The notes beneath the pieces were generated by a model that saw only the letters and a program-made list of their open reading frames with translations, did no database searches and was not told the origin of the DNA. This document shows, in pieces, positions 1 to 9,054 of a stretch of DNA of 64,000 nt (the first letter of the stretch is position 1; each line of letters begins with the position of its first letter). A program made the translations under genes and the position numbers. The stretch spans positions 28,501-92,500 of the forward strand of contig NZ_CP058595.1 in the NCBI RefSeq assembly GCF_013402795.1, written 5' to 3'. This DNA comes from Costertonia aggregata (lineage in GTDB: Bacteria; Bacteroidota; Bacteroidia; Flavobacteriales; Flavobacteriaceae).

Positions 1-951
1 AGAGATAATCTTGTAATCTTTGGCAACAAAAGCTGAAGCCATCGCAGCGGCATTTTCTTTTACTTGAAGCATATAGGCCAAAAAATCATCCGATAACGCT
101 TCGCCAAAAGCAATCGCTTTTGCGGCTATAATATGTTCTAGGGGACCGCCTTGGTTTCCGGGAAATACCGCTAAATCAAGCAGCGCCGACATTTTCCTAA
201 GATTACCGTTTTTTAAACGAATACCAAAAGGGTTTTCAAAATCCTCGCCCATTAGTATCAACCCACCTCTAGGTCCTCGCAAAGTTTTGTGTGTAGTGGT
301 CGTCACGATGTGGCAATGGGGAATCGGGTCGTTCAGAATACCTTTGGCGATAAGTCCCGAAGGGTGTGAGATATCGGCCAAAAGTATGGCGTTAACGCTA
401 TCAGCAATTTCCCGAAATCTTTCAAAATCCATATCACGGGAATAGGCGGACGCACCTGCGATAATCATTTTGGGCTTTTCTTTAGTAGCGATTTCCTGAA
501 TCTTATCATAATCCAAAACACCGGTATCCTCCTCTACCCCATAAAAGACAGGATGGTACAGCCTACCCGAAAAATTAACGGGAGAGCCGTGCGTTAGATG
601 TCCGCCATGCGACAAATCAAATCCTAGAATGGTATCACCGGGCTTTAAACAAGCATGATATACCGCTGCATTGGCCTGTGAACCGGAATGTGGTTGAACA
701 TTGGCATAAACGGCGCCAAATAAGGCTTTAGCACGATCGATCGCCAATTGCTCAACCTTATCGACAACTTCACACCCACCGTAATAGCGTTTACCCGGAT
801 AGCCCTCGGCATACTTATTCGTTAACACGGATCCCGCTGCTTCCATAACTTGCGGACTCGTAAAGTTTTCGGAGGCAATAAGTTCAATCCCATTAATTTG
901 GCGTTCACCTTCGGCAGCTATTAAGTCAAAAATTTCGTTGTCTCTTTTCAT
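1..951 (-). CDS. glyA: serine hydroxymethyltransferase, 3' end beyond window
   Basis: Reads leftward from ATG at 951; the first 317 codons are present and the C-terminus lies outside the window. The enzyme interconverts serine and glycine with tetrahydrofolate and is the main one-carbon donor. Visible hallmarks are [11 protein letters not shown] at the start, the substrate region [15 protein letters not shown], and the PLP-lysine motif [14 protein letters not shown] with the Schiff-base lysine at residue 222, close to its place in E. coli GlyA (229). It is divergent from the fumarylacetoacetase gene across about 110 bp of very AT-rich DNA. No frameshift is seen in the visible part. Family assignment is very secure. 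Confidence 0.97.
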   Translation of the reverse strand, partial: MKRDNEIFDLIAAEGERQINGIELIASENFTSPQVMEAAGSVLTNKYAEGYPGKRYYGGCEVVDKVEQLAIDRAKALFGAVYANVQPHSGSQANAAVYHACLKPGDTILGFDLSHGGHLTHGSPVNFSGRLYHPVFYGVEEDTGVLDYDKIQEIATKEKPKMIIAGASAYSRDMDFERFREIADSVNAILLADISHPSGLIAKGILNDPIPHCHIVTTTTHKTLRGPRGGLILMGEDFENPFGIRLKNGNLRKMSALLDLAVFPGNQGGPLEHIIAAKAIAFGEALSDDFLAYMLQVKENAAAMASAFVAKDYKIIS

Positions 952-1061
952 AGTTGTCCATTCTGTTAAATGATACCGCTAAAATACGAATTGCACGTCT
1001 TTAATTAATATAAAATAATATATTTGATACCATATTTATCAAACATAAATTAACAATATAC

Positions 1062-2351
1062 ATGCCTGCTAAAACTAACGATCCCGCAAAGAAAACATGG
1101 CTGCCAGTACCACTGCATTCAGATTTCCCCATACAAAACATACCCTTTGGTGTATTTCTTACCCGTGAAGACGTAATAACCATAGGAACACGTATCGGAG
1201 ACCATGCCATTGACTTGGGCGCTTTACATCAATTGGGGTATTTTGAGGGCATTCCCTTGACCGATGATATTTTTCTGCAGGATACGCTGAATGATTTTAT
1301 TTCCGACGGAAAAAAAACATGGCGTTTGGTTCGGAACAGGATCAGTGAGATTTTTGACAAGAACAATGCAACGTTACAACATAACGAAGAGCATAAAAAA
1401 ATAGTTCTTTTCACTATGGATGAGATAGAAATGCAATTGCCCGTTTTGATTGGCGATTATACAGATTTCTATTCCAGTAAGGAACATGCCACCAATGTAG
1501 GGAAAATGTTTCGTGATCCCGAAAATGCCCTTTTGCCCAACTGGCTGCACATTCCCGTAGGCTATCATGGTAGAAGTTCAACCATAGTGCCCTCTGGAAC
1601 TCCTATTTACAGACCTATTGGGCAAACATTTCCCAAAGGAGCGGAAACCCCCGTTTTTGGCCCGTCAAAATTGGTCGATTTTGAATTGGAAATGGCTTTT
1701 ATAACAACAGATGCCAATGTGTTGGGAGAATCCATTCCTGTTGATGAAGCGGAAGACTATATTTTTGGAATGGTATTGTTTAATGATTGGAGTGCCCGGG
1801 ATATTCAAAAATGGGAATATGTGCCCTTAGGGCCATTCTTGGCGAAAAGCTTTGCCTCCTCTATATCACCATGGATCGTTACCATGGATGCCTTGGAACC
1901 CTTTCGTGTGGAAAGCCCTAAACAAGAACCAACGCCAATGCCCTATTTACAACAAAATGGAAAAAAGAGTTTTGATATCCATTTACAGGTAGATATTGCC
2001 CCGGAGAACGATGAGCCTACCACAGTTTCGAAATCCAATTTTAAATACATGTACTGGACCATGGCCCAACAATTGGCGCACCACACCATAAACGGCTGCA
2101 AGATCAACAGTGGCGATATGATGGGAAGCGGTACAATCTCTGGACCAACATCGGATTCCTACGGTTCTATGCTCGAATTGGCATGGCAGGGTACAAAACC
2201 GTTGACCTTAAAAAATGGACAGACCCGAAAATTTATTGAAGACGGCGATACGGTAACCATAAAAGGACATTGTGAGAAAAACGGTATCCGTATCGGTTTT
2301 GGAGAAGTTTCCTCTAAGCTTTTACCACCATTTAAATCAAAAACAAAATAA
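1062..2351 (+). CDS. fahA: fumarylacetoacetase
   Basis: Hydrolyses fumarylacetoacetate to fumarate and acetoacetate, the last step of tyrosine/homogentisate breakdown in the cytoplasm. The 429 residues match the usual length of about 420. The N-terminal SH3-like domain is followed by the FAH fold: GDYTDFYSSKEHA (residues 131-143, with the catalytic-type His 142), the metal ligands in DFELEMAF (about 206-213), NDWSARDIQKWE, and a GSGTISGP loop near the C-terminus. The ATG start at 1062 follows an AT-rich leader; a TATATTTG -7-like box lies at 1019-1026. No other tyrosine-degradation gene is in the window. Two weak hairpins at 2361-2403 follow the stop and may end transcription. Confidence 0.95.
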   Translation: MPAKTNDPAKKTWLPVPLHSDFPIQNIPFGVFLTREDVITIGTRIGDHAIDLGALHQLGYFEGIPLTDDIFLQDTLNDFISDGKKTWRLVRNRISEIFDKNNATLQHNEEHKKIVLFTMDEIEMQLPVLIGDYTDFYSSKEHATNVGKMFRDPENALLPNWLHIPVGYHGRSSTIVPSGTPIYRPIGQTFPKGAETPVFGPSKLVDFELEMAFITTDANVLGESIPVDEAEDYIFGMVLFNDWSARDIQKWEYVPLGPFLAKSFASSISPWIVTMDALEPFRVESPKQEPTPMPYLQQNGKKSFDIHLQVDIAPENDEPTTVSKSNFKYMYWTMAQQLAHHTINGCKINSGDMMGSGTISGPTSDSYGSMLELAWQGTKPLTLKNGQTRKFIEDGDTVTIKGHCEKNGIRIGFGEVSSKLLPPFKSKTK

Positions 2352-2695
2352 ATCACTACGGTTTCAAAATCCATAGTTTTGAAAAAAGAATAAATTTCTT
2401 TTTTAGCGAACAGCCGGTCATTCCGAACGGGGCACAAAGAGAAATCTTATTAAGTTATTTCTGGCCGATTCATACCTTGATCTGTTGAAATCATAACATC
2501 ATTTTGAATTTAGACAAACTAAAAACAGCCACAATCAAATTGAGGGGTTCTGACCGTTAACCGGTGTATATAAAATAATCAAACAACACTACGTTTACCG
2601 GTATTTATACGATGTTTTTATCTTTTGCGTTATGGTTCTTAGCGATTTTGGCACGCTATTGGGACTATATGCGACTAACCATAAAACTAAACATC
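2352..2695. other. 344-bp gap after fahA, with hairpins and one repeat copy
   Basis: No gene is supported here. Just after the fahA stop lie two hairpins: TTTCAAAA/TTTTGAAA (2361-2383) and AAAAAAGAA/TTCTTTTTT (2381-2403), a possible but weak terminator. At 2417-2447 is one copy of a short interspersed element, listed separately. The reading frame of the next gene stays open upstream of its ATG at 2696, back to about 2612, but those codons look non-coding. Confidence 0.6.
2417..2447 (-). repeat. short interspersed flavobacterial-type repeat, copy 1
   Basis: On the minus strand this reads AGATTTCTC, a variable middle, then CGTTCGGAATGAC. Copy 2 at 38891-38917 has the same ends in the opposite orientation: GAGATTTCTC and CGTTCGAAATGAC. 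Both lie in intergenic DNA of more than 300 bp. From memory such elements are scattered through many Bacteroidota genomes; genome-wide copy number cannot be judged from this window. Confidence 0.5.
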
Positions 2696-3880
2696 ATGAA
2701 AAAAGCATTACTTTACAGTATCGTATTGGTAATTTTCATCTCTTGCGGAGGAGTGAAAAAAACCCAGGAAGCCCTCAATAGTGGTAATTATAGCACAGCT
2801 ATAGATAAGGCCATTGTAAATTTGGTAGAGAACAAAACCAAAAAAGGACATCAAGACTACATAATATTGTTGGAAGAGGCCTTTAAAAAGAATACCGAAA
2901 GAGAGCTTCAAAAAATAAACTTTTTAAATAAAGACGGCAATCCGGCAAATTTTGAGACCATATTTAATAGTTACAGCAACTTAAAGGACATTCAGCAAAG
3001 AATACGCCCTTTACTACCGTTACGAATCTATGAAGAAAACAGAAATGCGAAATTTTCGTTTCAAAACTATGATGAAAAAATAATCACCGCAAAAATCGAG
3101 CTGTCCGATTATTTATATGATAATGCGACCAACTTGTTGGCCAACGCATCCGAAAAGGTTGATTATAGAAGAGCTTATGATGATTTCACCTATTTGGAAA
3201 AATTGAATCCCGGATATTCCGATACCAAACAAAAAATCGAGGAAGCTTACGCCAAAGGATTGGATTATGTAAAGGTGAAAATGGTAAATGATACCGAGCA
3301 GATCATCCCGGCAAGATTGGAAGAGGATTTATTGAATTTCAACACATATGGATTGAACAATCTTTGGACCGAATACCATAGCAACCCAAATGATAAAATA
3401 AACTATGATTACGAAATGGAAGTTGCCTTTAGGGGTATTGACATTTCTCCCGAACAAGTAAGGGAAAAACAAATCTCAAAAGAAAGACAAATCAAAGACG
3501 GTTATACATACGCTACCGATAATGATGGCAACGTTGTAAAAGATAGTCTGGGCAACAAGATAAAAATTGATAAGTTCAAAACGGTACGGTGTGATTTTTA
3601 CCAATTTACACAGTTTAAATCGGCACAGGTAACAGGAAATGTCGTATTCAAGGATTTAAGAACAAAACAGCAAGTCAATACATATCCATTATCCAGTGGG
3701 TTTGTTTTTGAACATGTATACGCCAATTATGACGGCGATAAAAGAGCTTTGGAAAACGACCTGATTTCATTGTTACAGTTGGCCGCGGTACCTTTTCCCA
3801 GTAACGAACAAATGGTGTTTGATGCAGGTGAGGATTTAAAAGCTCGTTTAAAACAGATTATTACAAGTCAAAACTTCTAA
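2696..3880 (+). CDS. putative outer-membrane or periplasmic lipoprotein, 394 aa
   Basis: I do not recognise a named family. The ATG at 2696 is preferred over upstream in-frame codons because it starts a textbook lipoprotein signal: MKKALLYSIVLVIFISC, with the lipid-acceptor Cys at residue 17. The mature part is charged and helical. 'TQEALNSGNYSTAIDKAI' and 'DYRRAYDDFTYLEKLNPGY' look like TPR-type helices. The C-terminal half is richer in strands, with a Gly/Asn/Asp patch near 'YATDNDGNVVKDSLGNKIK'. The gene stands alone and ends at a strong bidirectional terminator shared with the convergent ytxJ gene. Function unknown. Confidence 0.8.
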   Translation: MKKALLYSIVLVIFISCGGVKKTQEALNSGNYSTAIDKAIVNLVENKTKKGHQDYIILLEEAFKKNTERELQKINFLNKDGNPANFETIFNSYSNLKDIQQRIRPLLPLRIYEENRNAKFSFQNYDEKIITAKIELSDYLYDNATNLLANASEKVDYRRAYDDFTYLEKLNPGYSDTKQKIEEAYAKGLDYVKVKMVNDTEQIIPARLEEDLLNFNTYGLNNLWTEYHSNPNDKINYDYEMEVAFRGIDISPEQVREKQISKERQIKDGYTYATDNDGNVVKDSLGNKIKIDKFKTVRCDFYQFTQFKSAQVTGNVVFKDLRTKQQVNTYPLSSGFVFEHVYANYDGDKRALENDLISLLQLAAVPFPSNEQMVFDAGEDLKARLKQIITSQNF

Positions 3881-3881
3881 C

Positions 3882-3907
3882 AAAAAGCCCTGGTACCAGG
3901 GCTTTTT
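3882..3907. terminator. bidirectional terminator between lipoprotein gene and ytxJ
   Basis: Near-perfect palindrome with arms AAAAAGCCCTGG and CCAGGGCTTTTT around a TA centre. It has a T-run on the right and an A-run on the left, so it can end transcription from both convergent genes. It abuts the ytxJ stop codon. Confidence 0.85.
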
Positions 3908-4302
3908 TATAGGTATTTCTTTAAATCAACTTCACTTATGGCTCCGTGCGAAGTATGAAATACTGCCGTACCGTTTTTTATGATGAGTAATTGTGGAGAT
4001 TGATGCATTACTTGAAATGTATACCCCGTTTCGTCAGACACTTCCCTATTTTGGTGTAAGTCCAAAAAATAGAAGTCCATTTGATTCTCTTCCAGATCGT
4101 AAGAACGGGTAAACATGTTCAATACCATCCTACTTATGCCGCAAGTGGTCGAATGCTTGAATATTACTTGTGTTTTCCCTTTGGATTTTATCTCGATTTC
4201 CTGTAATTGGTCCAAAGACGTCAAAGGAATCCAAGAAATGCGTTTTTCTTCCTCTTTTTCGGTCGCATTGGTATTCCCGAACATATTTTTGAACAATCCC
4301 AT
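3907..4302 (-). CDS. ytxJ: bacillithiol-system redox protein YtxJ (monothiol bacilliredoxin type)
   Basis: 131-residue cytoplasmic thioredoxin-fold protein. The core is VIFKHSTTCGISR with a single active-site Cys at residue 54, followed by YFLDLHQNREVSDE, the cis-Pro region MHQSPQLLI, and a C-terminal SEVDLKKYL helix. This matches the YtxJ/DUF2847 family, which is associated with bacillithiol; from the family one expects removal of bacillithiol from mixed disulfides. No bacillithiol biosynthesis gene is in the window. It is divergent from clpB across 170 bp containing inverted repeats, so shared stress control is possible but is inference. Confidence 0.88.
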   Translation of the reverse strand: MGLFKNMFGNTNATEKEEEKRISWIPLTSLDQLQEIEIKSKGKTQVIFKHSTTCGISRMVLNMFTRSYDLEENQMDFYFLDLHQNREVSDETGYTFQVMHQSPQLLIIKNGTAVFHTSHGAISEVDLKKYL

Positions 4303-4340
4303 TACACACTTTATTTTTATACTAGGTCGTAGACTTTGAC

Positions 4341-4421
4341 CAACCTTACAATCTGCCGTATTGTCTTGTTATTATTGAGATTAGCAGACATTTTGTCTGT
4401 CTTTTTTACTTGGTAAGGTTG
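4341..4421. promoter_or_regulatory. nested inverted repeats in the ytxJ/clpB divergent region
   Basis: An outer inverted repeat has arms CAACCTTAC (4341-4349) and GTAAGGTTG (4413-4421), extending imperfectly to about 14 bp. Between the arms is a perfect inner palindrome, CAGACA-TTT-TGTCTG (4385-4399). The clpB start codon is 52 bp downstream of the outer right arm. The layout suits an operator for a heat-shock-type regulator, but I cannot name the factor. Confidence 0.5.
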
Positions 4422-4472
4422 TTGAAATACATGTTGCAAAACTAATAAGATATTCTTTAAAATATAAATTCA

Positions 4473-7073
4473 ATGAATCCTAATAATTTTACGATAAAAT
4501 CACAAGAGGCCATACAACAAGCACAAATGGTTGCGCAAAGTATGGAGCATCAACAAATAGAAAACGAGCATCTTTTTAAAGCCATTACCGAAGTTGATGA
4601 GAACGTTTTACCATTTATCCTAAACAAACTGAACGTTAATGGTATAATGGTGAATCAAATTTTGGATAAGGAGCTGCAAAGCTTTCCAAAAGTCTCCGGT
4701 GGGGAGATGATGTTTTCCAAAGAGGCAGGTAAAACCTTGAACGAAGCCAATATCATAGCCAAAAAAATGGATGACGAATACGTGTCAATCGAACATCTAG
4801 TAATGGCCCTGCTCAAATCAAAAAGTAAGATCGCCCAAATATTGAAAGACCAAGGTGTATCAGAGCAAGGGCTGACCAAAGCCGTTGAAGAACTTAGAAG
4901 AGGAGGCAAAGTAACTTCGCAAAGTGCTGAGGAAACCTATAACTCCCTTAATAAATATGCGAAAAACCTTAATGAACTTGCCGATAGTGGTAAGCTAGAC
5001 CCAGTAATTGGCCGCGATGAAGAAATTCGCCGAATACTTCAGATACTTTCACGAAGAACAAAGAACAATCCCATGCTGGTCGGTGAACCTGGCGTTGGTA
5101 AAACCGCGATAGCCGAAGGTTTGGCCCATAGAATCGTGCAAGGCGATGTTCCCGAAAACCTAAAGGATAAAACCATTTTTTCTCTGGATATGGGAGCATT
5201 GATAGCAGGTGCTAAATACAAAGGCGAGTTCGAGGAACGCTTAAAGGCTGTCATCAAGGAAGTAACCACATCAGACGGGGATATCGTACTTTTTATTGAC
5301 GAAATACACACACTCGTAGGTGCTGGTGGTGGGCAAGGTGCCATGGATGCCGCCAACATTTTAAAACCTGCTTTGGCCAGGGGCGAGCTACGGGCGATTG
5401 GGGCCACTACCCTAGATGAGTATCAAAAATATTTTGAGAAAGACAAAGCTTTGGAGCGTAGGTTTCAAAAGGTCATGGTAGATGAACCGGATACAGAGAG
5501 CGCCATCTCTATATTACGGGGCATTAAAGAAAAATACGAAGCACACCATAAGGTAAGGATAAAGGACGAGGCGGTCATCGCGGCCGTTGAACTTTCCCAA
5601 CGCTATATCACCAACCGTTTTTTACCGGACAAGGCCATAGATTTAATGGATGAGGCCGCTTCAAAACTTCGTATGGAAATCAATTCAAAACCAGAGGAAT
5701 TGGATGTTTTGGACAGAAAAATAATGCAGCTCGAAATTGAAATCGAAGCCATTAAGCGTGAAGACGATACCGCTAAACTGAAATCCTTGAACATTGACCT
5801 CGCAAATCTAAAGGAAGAACGAAATGAAATCTTTGCGAAATGGGAAAGCGAAAAAACAGTAGTAGACAATATCCAAAAGACCAAACATGACATAGAGGAA
5901 TTTAAATTGGAAGCGGAACGGGCAGAGCGTAATGGTGATTATGGCAAAGTGGCCGAATTGCGCTATGGAAAAATCAAGGAAGCCCAAGAAAAATTGGAAT
6001 CCCTCCAAAACGAAATGCTGAAACAGCAAGAGGGCGATACCCTTATCAAGGAAGAAGTCACCAATGAGGACATTGCTGAAGTTGTTGCAAAATGGACAGG
6101 GATTCCCGTTACCAAAATGCTGCAGTCCGAACGGGAAAAATTATTAAAGCTAGAGGAAGTACTACACAAGAGAGTGGTCGGCCAAGAAGAGGGCATTCAG
6201 GCTGTTTCCGATGCCATTAGACGCAGTCGTGCCGGACTTCAAGATACCAAAAAACCCATAGGCTCTTTCCTTTTTCTAGGAACGACCGGTGTGGGAAAAA
6301 CCGAACTGGCAAAGACTCTGGCCTCTTATTTGTTCGATGATGAGAATGCCATGACCCGAATAGACATGAGCGAATATCAAGAAAGGCACTCAGTCAGTAG
6401 ATTGGTAGGAGCCCCTCCAGGGTATGTAGGTTATGATGAAGGTGGGCAACTTACAGAGGCCGTAAGGCGCAGACCCTATTCCGTAGTGCTATTGGACGAA
6501 ATTGAAAAAGCCCACCCAGATACATTCAATATACTGTTACAGGTTTTGGACGAAGGCAGGTTGACCGATAACAAAGGTAGGGTCGCCGATTTTAAAAATA
6601 CCATTATCATCATGACCAGTAATATGGGAAGCCATATTATCCAAGAGAAATTTGAAAACAATAGCGATATTCATAGTGCGACAGAAGCATCAAGGATTGA
6701 AGTGCTCGGCTTACTGCGAAAAACCATACGGCCAGAATTTTTGAACCGTATCGACGATATCATCATGTTCACGCCACTGAGCAAAAAAGACATCGAACAA
6801 ATAGTTAAATTACAATTAGAGCAACTAAAACGCATGGTAGCCAAGCAAAACATCACTATCGATGCGACAGATGAGGCTATAAATTATTTGGCCGATAAAG
6901 GGTATGACCCACAATATGGCGCCAGACCCATAAAGAGAACAATACAGAAAGAAGTGCTGAACAATTTGTCCAAAGAATTGTTGAGTGGCAACATAAAATC
7001 GGAAAGTATTGTTCTTATAGATTCTTTTGATAATGAATTGGTATTTAGAAATCAAAACGAACTGGTAAACTAA
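4473..7073 (+). CDS. clpB: ATP-dependent disaggregase ClpB (Hsp104 family)
   Basis: 866 residues, the normal ClpB length. A hexameric AAA+ chaperone that pulls apart aggregates with DnaK/DnaJ in the cytoplasm. The N domain (two Clp_N repeats, about 1-145) is followed by NBD1 with Walker A GEPGVGKT (204-211) and Walker [14 protein letters not shown]. Next comes the long middle coiled-coil (about 400-525), which marks ClpB rather than ClpA/ClpC. NBD2 has Walker A GTTGVGKT (603-610), Walker [14 protein letters not shown] and arginine-finger region FLNRIDDI, then a ClpB D2-small domain. It has its own promoter region with inverted repeats and a clear terminator, and seems to be monocistronic. Confidence 0.98.
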   Translation: MNPNNFTIKSQEAIQQAQMVAQSMEHQQIENEHLFKAITEVDENVLPFILNKLNVNGIMVNQILDKELQSFPKVSGGEMMFSKEAGKTLNEANIIAKKMDDEYVSIEHLVMALLKSKSKIAQILKDQGVSEQGLTKAVEELRRGGKVTSQSAEETYNSLNKYAKNLNELADSGKLDPVIGRDEEIRRILQILSRRTKNNPMLVGEPGVGKTAIAEGLAHRIVQGDVPENLKDKTIFSLDMGALIAGAKYKGEFEERLKAVIKEVTTSDGDIVLFIDEIHTLVGAGGGQGAMDAANILKPALARGELRAIGATTLDEYQKYFEKDKALERRFQKVMVDEPDTESAISILRGIKEKYEAHHKVRIKDEAVIAAVELSQRYITNRFLPDKAIDLMDEAASKLRMEINSKPEELDVLDRKIMQLEIEIEAIKREDDTAKLKSLNIDLANLKEERNEIFAKWESEKTVVDNIQKTKHDIEEFKLEAERAERNGDYGKVAELRYGKIKEAQEKLESLQNEMLKQQEGDTLIKEEVTNEDIAEVVAKWTGIPVTKMLQSEREKLLKLEEVLHKRVVGQEEGIQAVSDAIRRSRAGLQDTKKPIGSFLFLGTTGVGKTELAKTLASYLFDDENAMTRIDMSEYQERHSVSRLVGAPPGYVGYDEGGQLTEAVRRRPYSVVLLDEIEKAHPDTFNILLQVLDEGRLTDNKGRVADFKNTIIIMTSNMGSHIIQEKFENNSDIHSATEASRIEVLGLLRKTIRPEFLNRIDDIIMFTPLSKKDIEQIVKLQLEQLKRMVAKQNITIDATDEAINYLADKGYDPQYGARPIKRTIQKEVLNNLSKELLSGNIKSESIVLIDSFDNELVFRNQNELVN

Positions 7074-7123
7074 AAGGTTTTGGTTTATATCACTACAATT
7101 TAATTATACATATTGATTACCCT

Positions 7124-7157
7124 AAAAGAGCATCTATAAATTGATGCTCTTTTTTTT
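7124..7157 (+). terminator. rho-independent terminator after clpB
   Basis: Stem AGAGCATC/GATGCTCT (7127-7134 and 7143-7150), extended by A:T pairs, with an 8-nt loop and a run of T to 7157. It lies 50 bp past the clpB stop. Confidence 0.85.
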
Positions 7158-7214
7158 GATGATATTTATACCATACAGTATATACTTTTTTTATATTCGT
7201 ATAAAATATTGTGC

Positions 7215-7811
7215 ATGCCGACCAAAGCCGAAAAAACAACCTCATACATTATAGAAACGGTTGCTCCCGTGTTCAACAAGCATGGTTATGTAGGCACGAG
7301 TATGAGCGACCTTACCGATGCCACAGGTTTGACCAAAGGTGCCCTGTATGGCAATTTCGAGAACAAAGAGGCTTTGGCCCTATCCGCTTTTGAGTTCAAC
7401 AGTAAAATTTTATTGAACAAGCTAGACGAAGTATTGAATGTCGAGGGAAATTCGCTTACCAAGATTTTTGCACTGACCAAGTTTTACAAATACTACGATG
7501 TTTTTACGATTGAAATGGGAGGCTGTCCTGTTCTTAATGTTGGTGTTGACGCTCAAAACAATAACGAACTTTTGGCAGCGGCCGTTAAGGAAACCGTTAA
7601 AACAATTGAGGGGAAAATAGCCTTGGTGCTTGAAAATGGCGTAAACAGCAATGAAATCAAAATCCCCGTAACGCCCTTACAATTTGCCAAACAACTTTTT
7701 ACCATGGTCCAAGGTGCCATCGCAATGTCTACCCTGACCAGAGACCGAAAATATTTGGTAAATACCATCGCGTACCTTGATCAGTTAATCAACAAAGAGA
7801 TAAAAAAATAA
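7215..7811 (+). CDS. TetR/AcrR family transcriptional regulator
   Basis: 198 residues from ATG 7215 (MPTKAEKTTSYIIETV); a TTG two codons upstream is a poorer start. The N-terminal TetR DNA-binding domain is clear: HGYVGTSMSDLTDATGLTKGALYGNFENKEALALSAFE (in two parts: the TSMSDLTDATGLTKG helix-turn-helix and the ALYGNFENKEAL turn). The C-terminal ligand domain contains 'MGGCPVLNVGVDAQNNNE', a pattern seen in YcdC/TetR_C_6-like regulators. Ligand and targets are unknown. The next gene is a lipoprotein phosphatase 74 bp downstream, and nothing nearby looks like a typical efflux target. Confidence 0.88.
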   Translation: MPTKAEKTTSYIIETVAPVFNKHGYVGTSMSDLTDATGLTKGALYGNFENKEALALSAFEFNSKILLNKLDEVLNVEGNSLTKIFALTKFYKYYDVFTIEMGGCPVLNVGVDAQNNNELLAAAVKETVKTIEGKIALVLENGVNSNEIKIPVTPLQFAKQLFTMVQGAIAMSTLTRDRKYLVNTIAYLDQLINKEIKK

Positions 7812-7885
7812 TATCATACATACTTTTTCAAAAAGCTCACTGTTAATGATATAGCAATGTCATGTTTAATCCAAACCATAAGAAA

Positions 7886-8434
7886 ATGAAAGCGTTACAG
7901 TATTTTTTTATAGGCCTCTTTTTTTTGGGCTTGAACAGCTGTAAGGAAGATGAAAAAATTCCAGCACCTGTAGAGGAAACAGTATCTACCTTTTATTTGA
8001 TCAGACATGCCGAAAAAGATAGAAGCGACCCAGAAAACGCAGACCCCGAACTTACCCAAAAAGGTTTGGGAAGAGCCATGCACTGGGCCGAAATTTTAGA
8101 TGACGTAGTACTTGACGCCATATACTCAACGGATTATGAAAGAACGTCGATGACGGCAGCGCCAACATCGGTAAAAAAAGATATTGATGTCACCTATTAT
8201 ACTCCAGCACAGATTGATATTGAAGAATTCAAAAAAACACATGCGGGCCAAAACGTCTTGATCGTAGGGCATAGTAACACCACTCCGGATTTTGTAAATA
8301 AATTGCTTGGAGAAGAAAAATATTCCCCGATGGAAGATGACGATAACGGGAGTTTGTTTATTGTGCAACTTGTAGGTGATAAAGCCTTTGACACAAGGCT
8401 TCGTTTTAATTGTAACTGTATCCAAAATCCATAA
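7886..8434 (+). CDS. lipoprotein of the histidine phosphatase (phosphoglycerate mutase-like/SixA) family
   Basis: 182 residues from ATG 7886, chosen because it gives a lipoprotein signal MKALQYFFIGLFFLGLNSC; an in-frame ATG at 7862 is possible but would add a charged lead. The phosphatase core shows the phospho-acceptor motif LIRHAEK, the helix DPELTQKGLGRA, IYSTDYERTSMTA (second Arg), and the distal catalytic His in IVGHSNTTPD. The SixA-like small size suggests a phosphohydrolase acting outside the cytoplasm. Substrate unknown. The C-terminus ends in an unusual CNCIQNP tail. Confidence 0.85.
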   Translation: MKALQYFFIGLFFLGLNSCKEDEKIPAPVEETVSTFYLIRHAEKDRSDPENADPELTQKGLGRAMHWAEILDDVVLDAIYSTDYERTSMTAAPTSVKKDIDVTYYTPAQIDIEEFKKTHAGQNVLIVGHSNTTPDFVNKLLGEEKYSPMEDDDNGSLFIVQLVGDKAFDTRLRFNCNCIQNP

Positions 8435-8467
8435 AAAGGAGCCAAACCCTTATTATCCGAAGGTGTT

Positions 8468-8500
8468 CTTGAACAAATCTATTTTTTGTTCCTATTTTTG
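8468..8500 (+). promoter_or_regulatory. Bacteroidota-type promoter of smpB
   Basis: CTTG (8468-8471), 21 nt, then TATTTTTG (8493-8500), matching TTTG-N19-21-TAnnTTTG at the -7 box. The smpB ATG begins only 5 nt after the box, so the transcript would have almost no leader if this promoter is used. Confidence 0.5.
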
Positions 8501-8505
8501 CAGCA

Positions 8506-8970
8506 ATGGTTCAGCAAAATATCAATATAAAAAACAAAAGGGCTAGGTTTGATTATGAACTTTTGGGTAAGTATACCGCAGGTATCGTTTTATCCGGAAC
8601 CGAAATAAAATCCATTCGCCAAAGCAAGGCATCCATCTCGGAAAGTTTCTGCGAATTCAACTACCGCGGCGAGCTTTTTATCATAAACATGCAAATTGAC
8701 GAATATTCCCATGGTAGCCATTACAATCATAAACCAAAGGCGGAACGTAAATTGCTATTGAACAAAAGAGAACTCAAAAAACTGGAGAAAGAAGTTAAAA
8801 ATTCCGGTTTGACCATAATCCCTTTAAATCTTTTTTTAAACGATAGAGGACTGGCAAAACTCAATATAGCTTTGGCAAAGGGTAAAAAACTATATGACAA
8901 AAGAGATACGATAAAAGATAGGGACAATAAGCGAAATTTGGACCGTATTAAAAAGAGTTTCAATAATTGA
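8506..8970 (+). CDS. smpB: SsrA-binding protein SmpB
   Basis: 154 residues, typical length. Binds tmRNA and delivers it to stalled ribosomes for trans-translation. Signature parts are [15 protein letters not shown] at the N-terminus, [20 protein letters not shown], the [15 protein letters not shown] stretch, and the basic tail with [14 protein letters not shown]. The tmRNA gene itself was not seen in the window. Next gene: DUF5686 protein, 84 bp downstream. Confidence 0.97.
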   Translation: MVQQNINIKNKRARFDYELLGKYTAGIVLSGTEIKSIRQSKASISESFCEFNYRGELFIINMQIDEYSHGSHYNHKPKAERKLLLNKRELKKLEKEVKNSGLTIIPLNLFLNDRGLAKLNIALAKGKKLYDKRDTIKDRDNKRNLDRIKKSFNN

Positions 8971-9054
8971 GCGGTTTTTTTGACCATCATCATACAATGA
9001 ACAAAACCGGTATTTACAATATCGTATCATTGGTAAACGTAACCGACCACACAT

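Noticed and set aside
2649..2663. TGGCACG upstream of the lipoprotein gene, resembling a sigma-54 -24 element
   Set aside because: The -12 half (TTGG) is one base too close and lacks the GC; sigma-54 promoters do not tolerate altered spacing.
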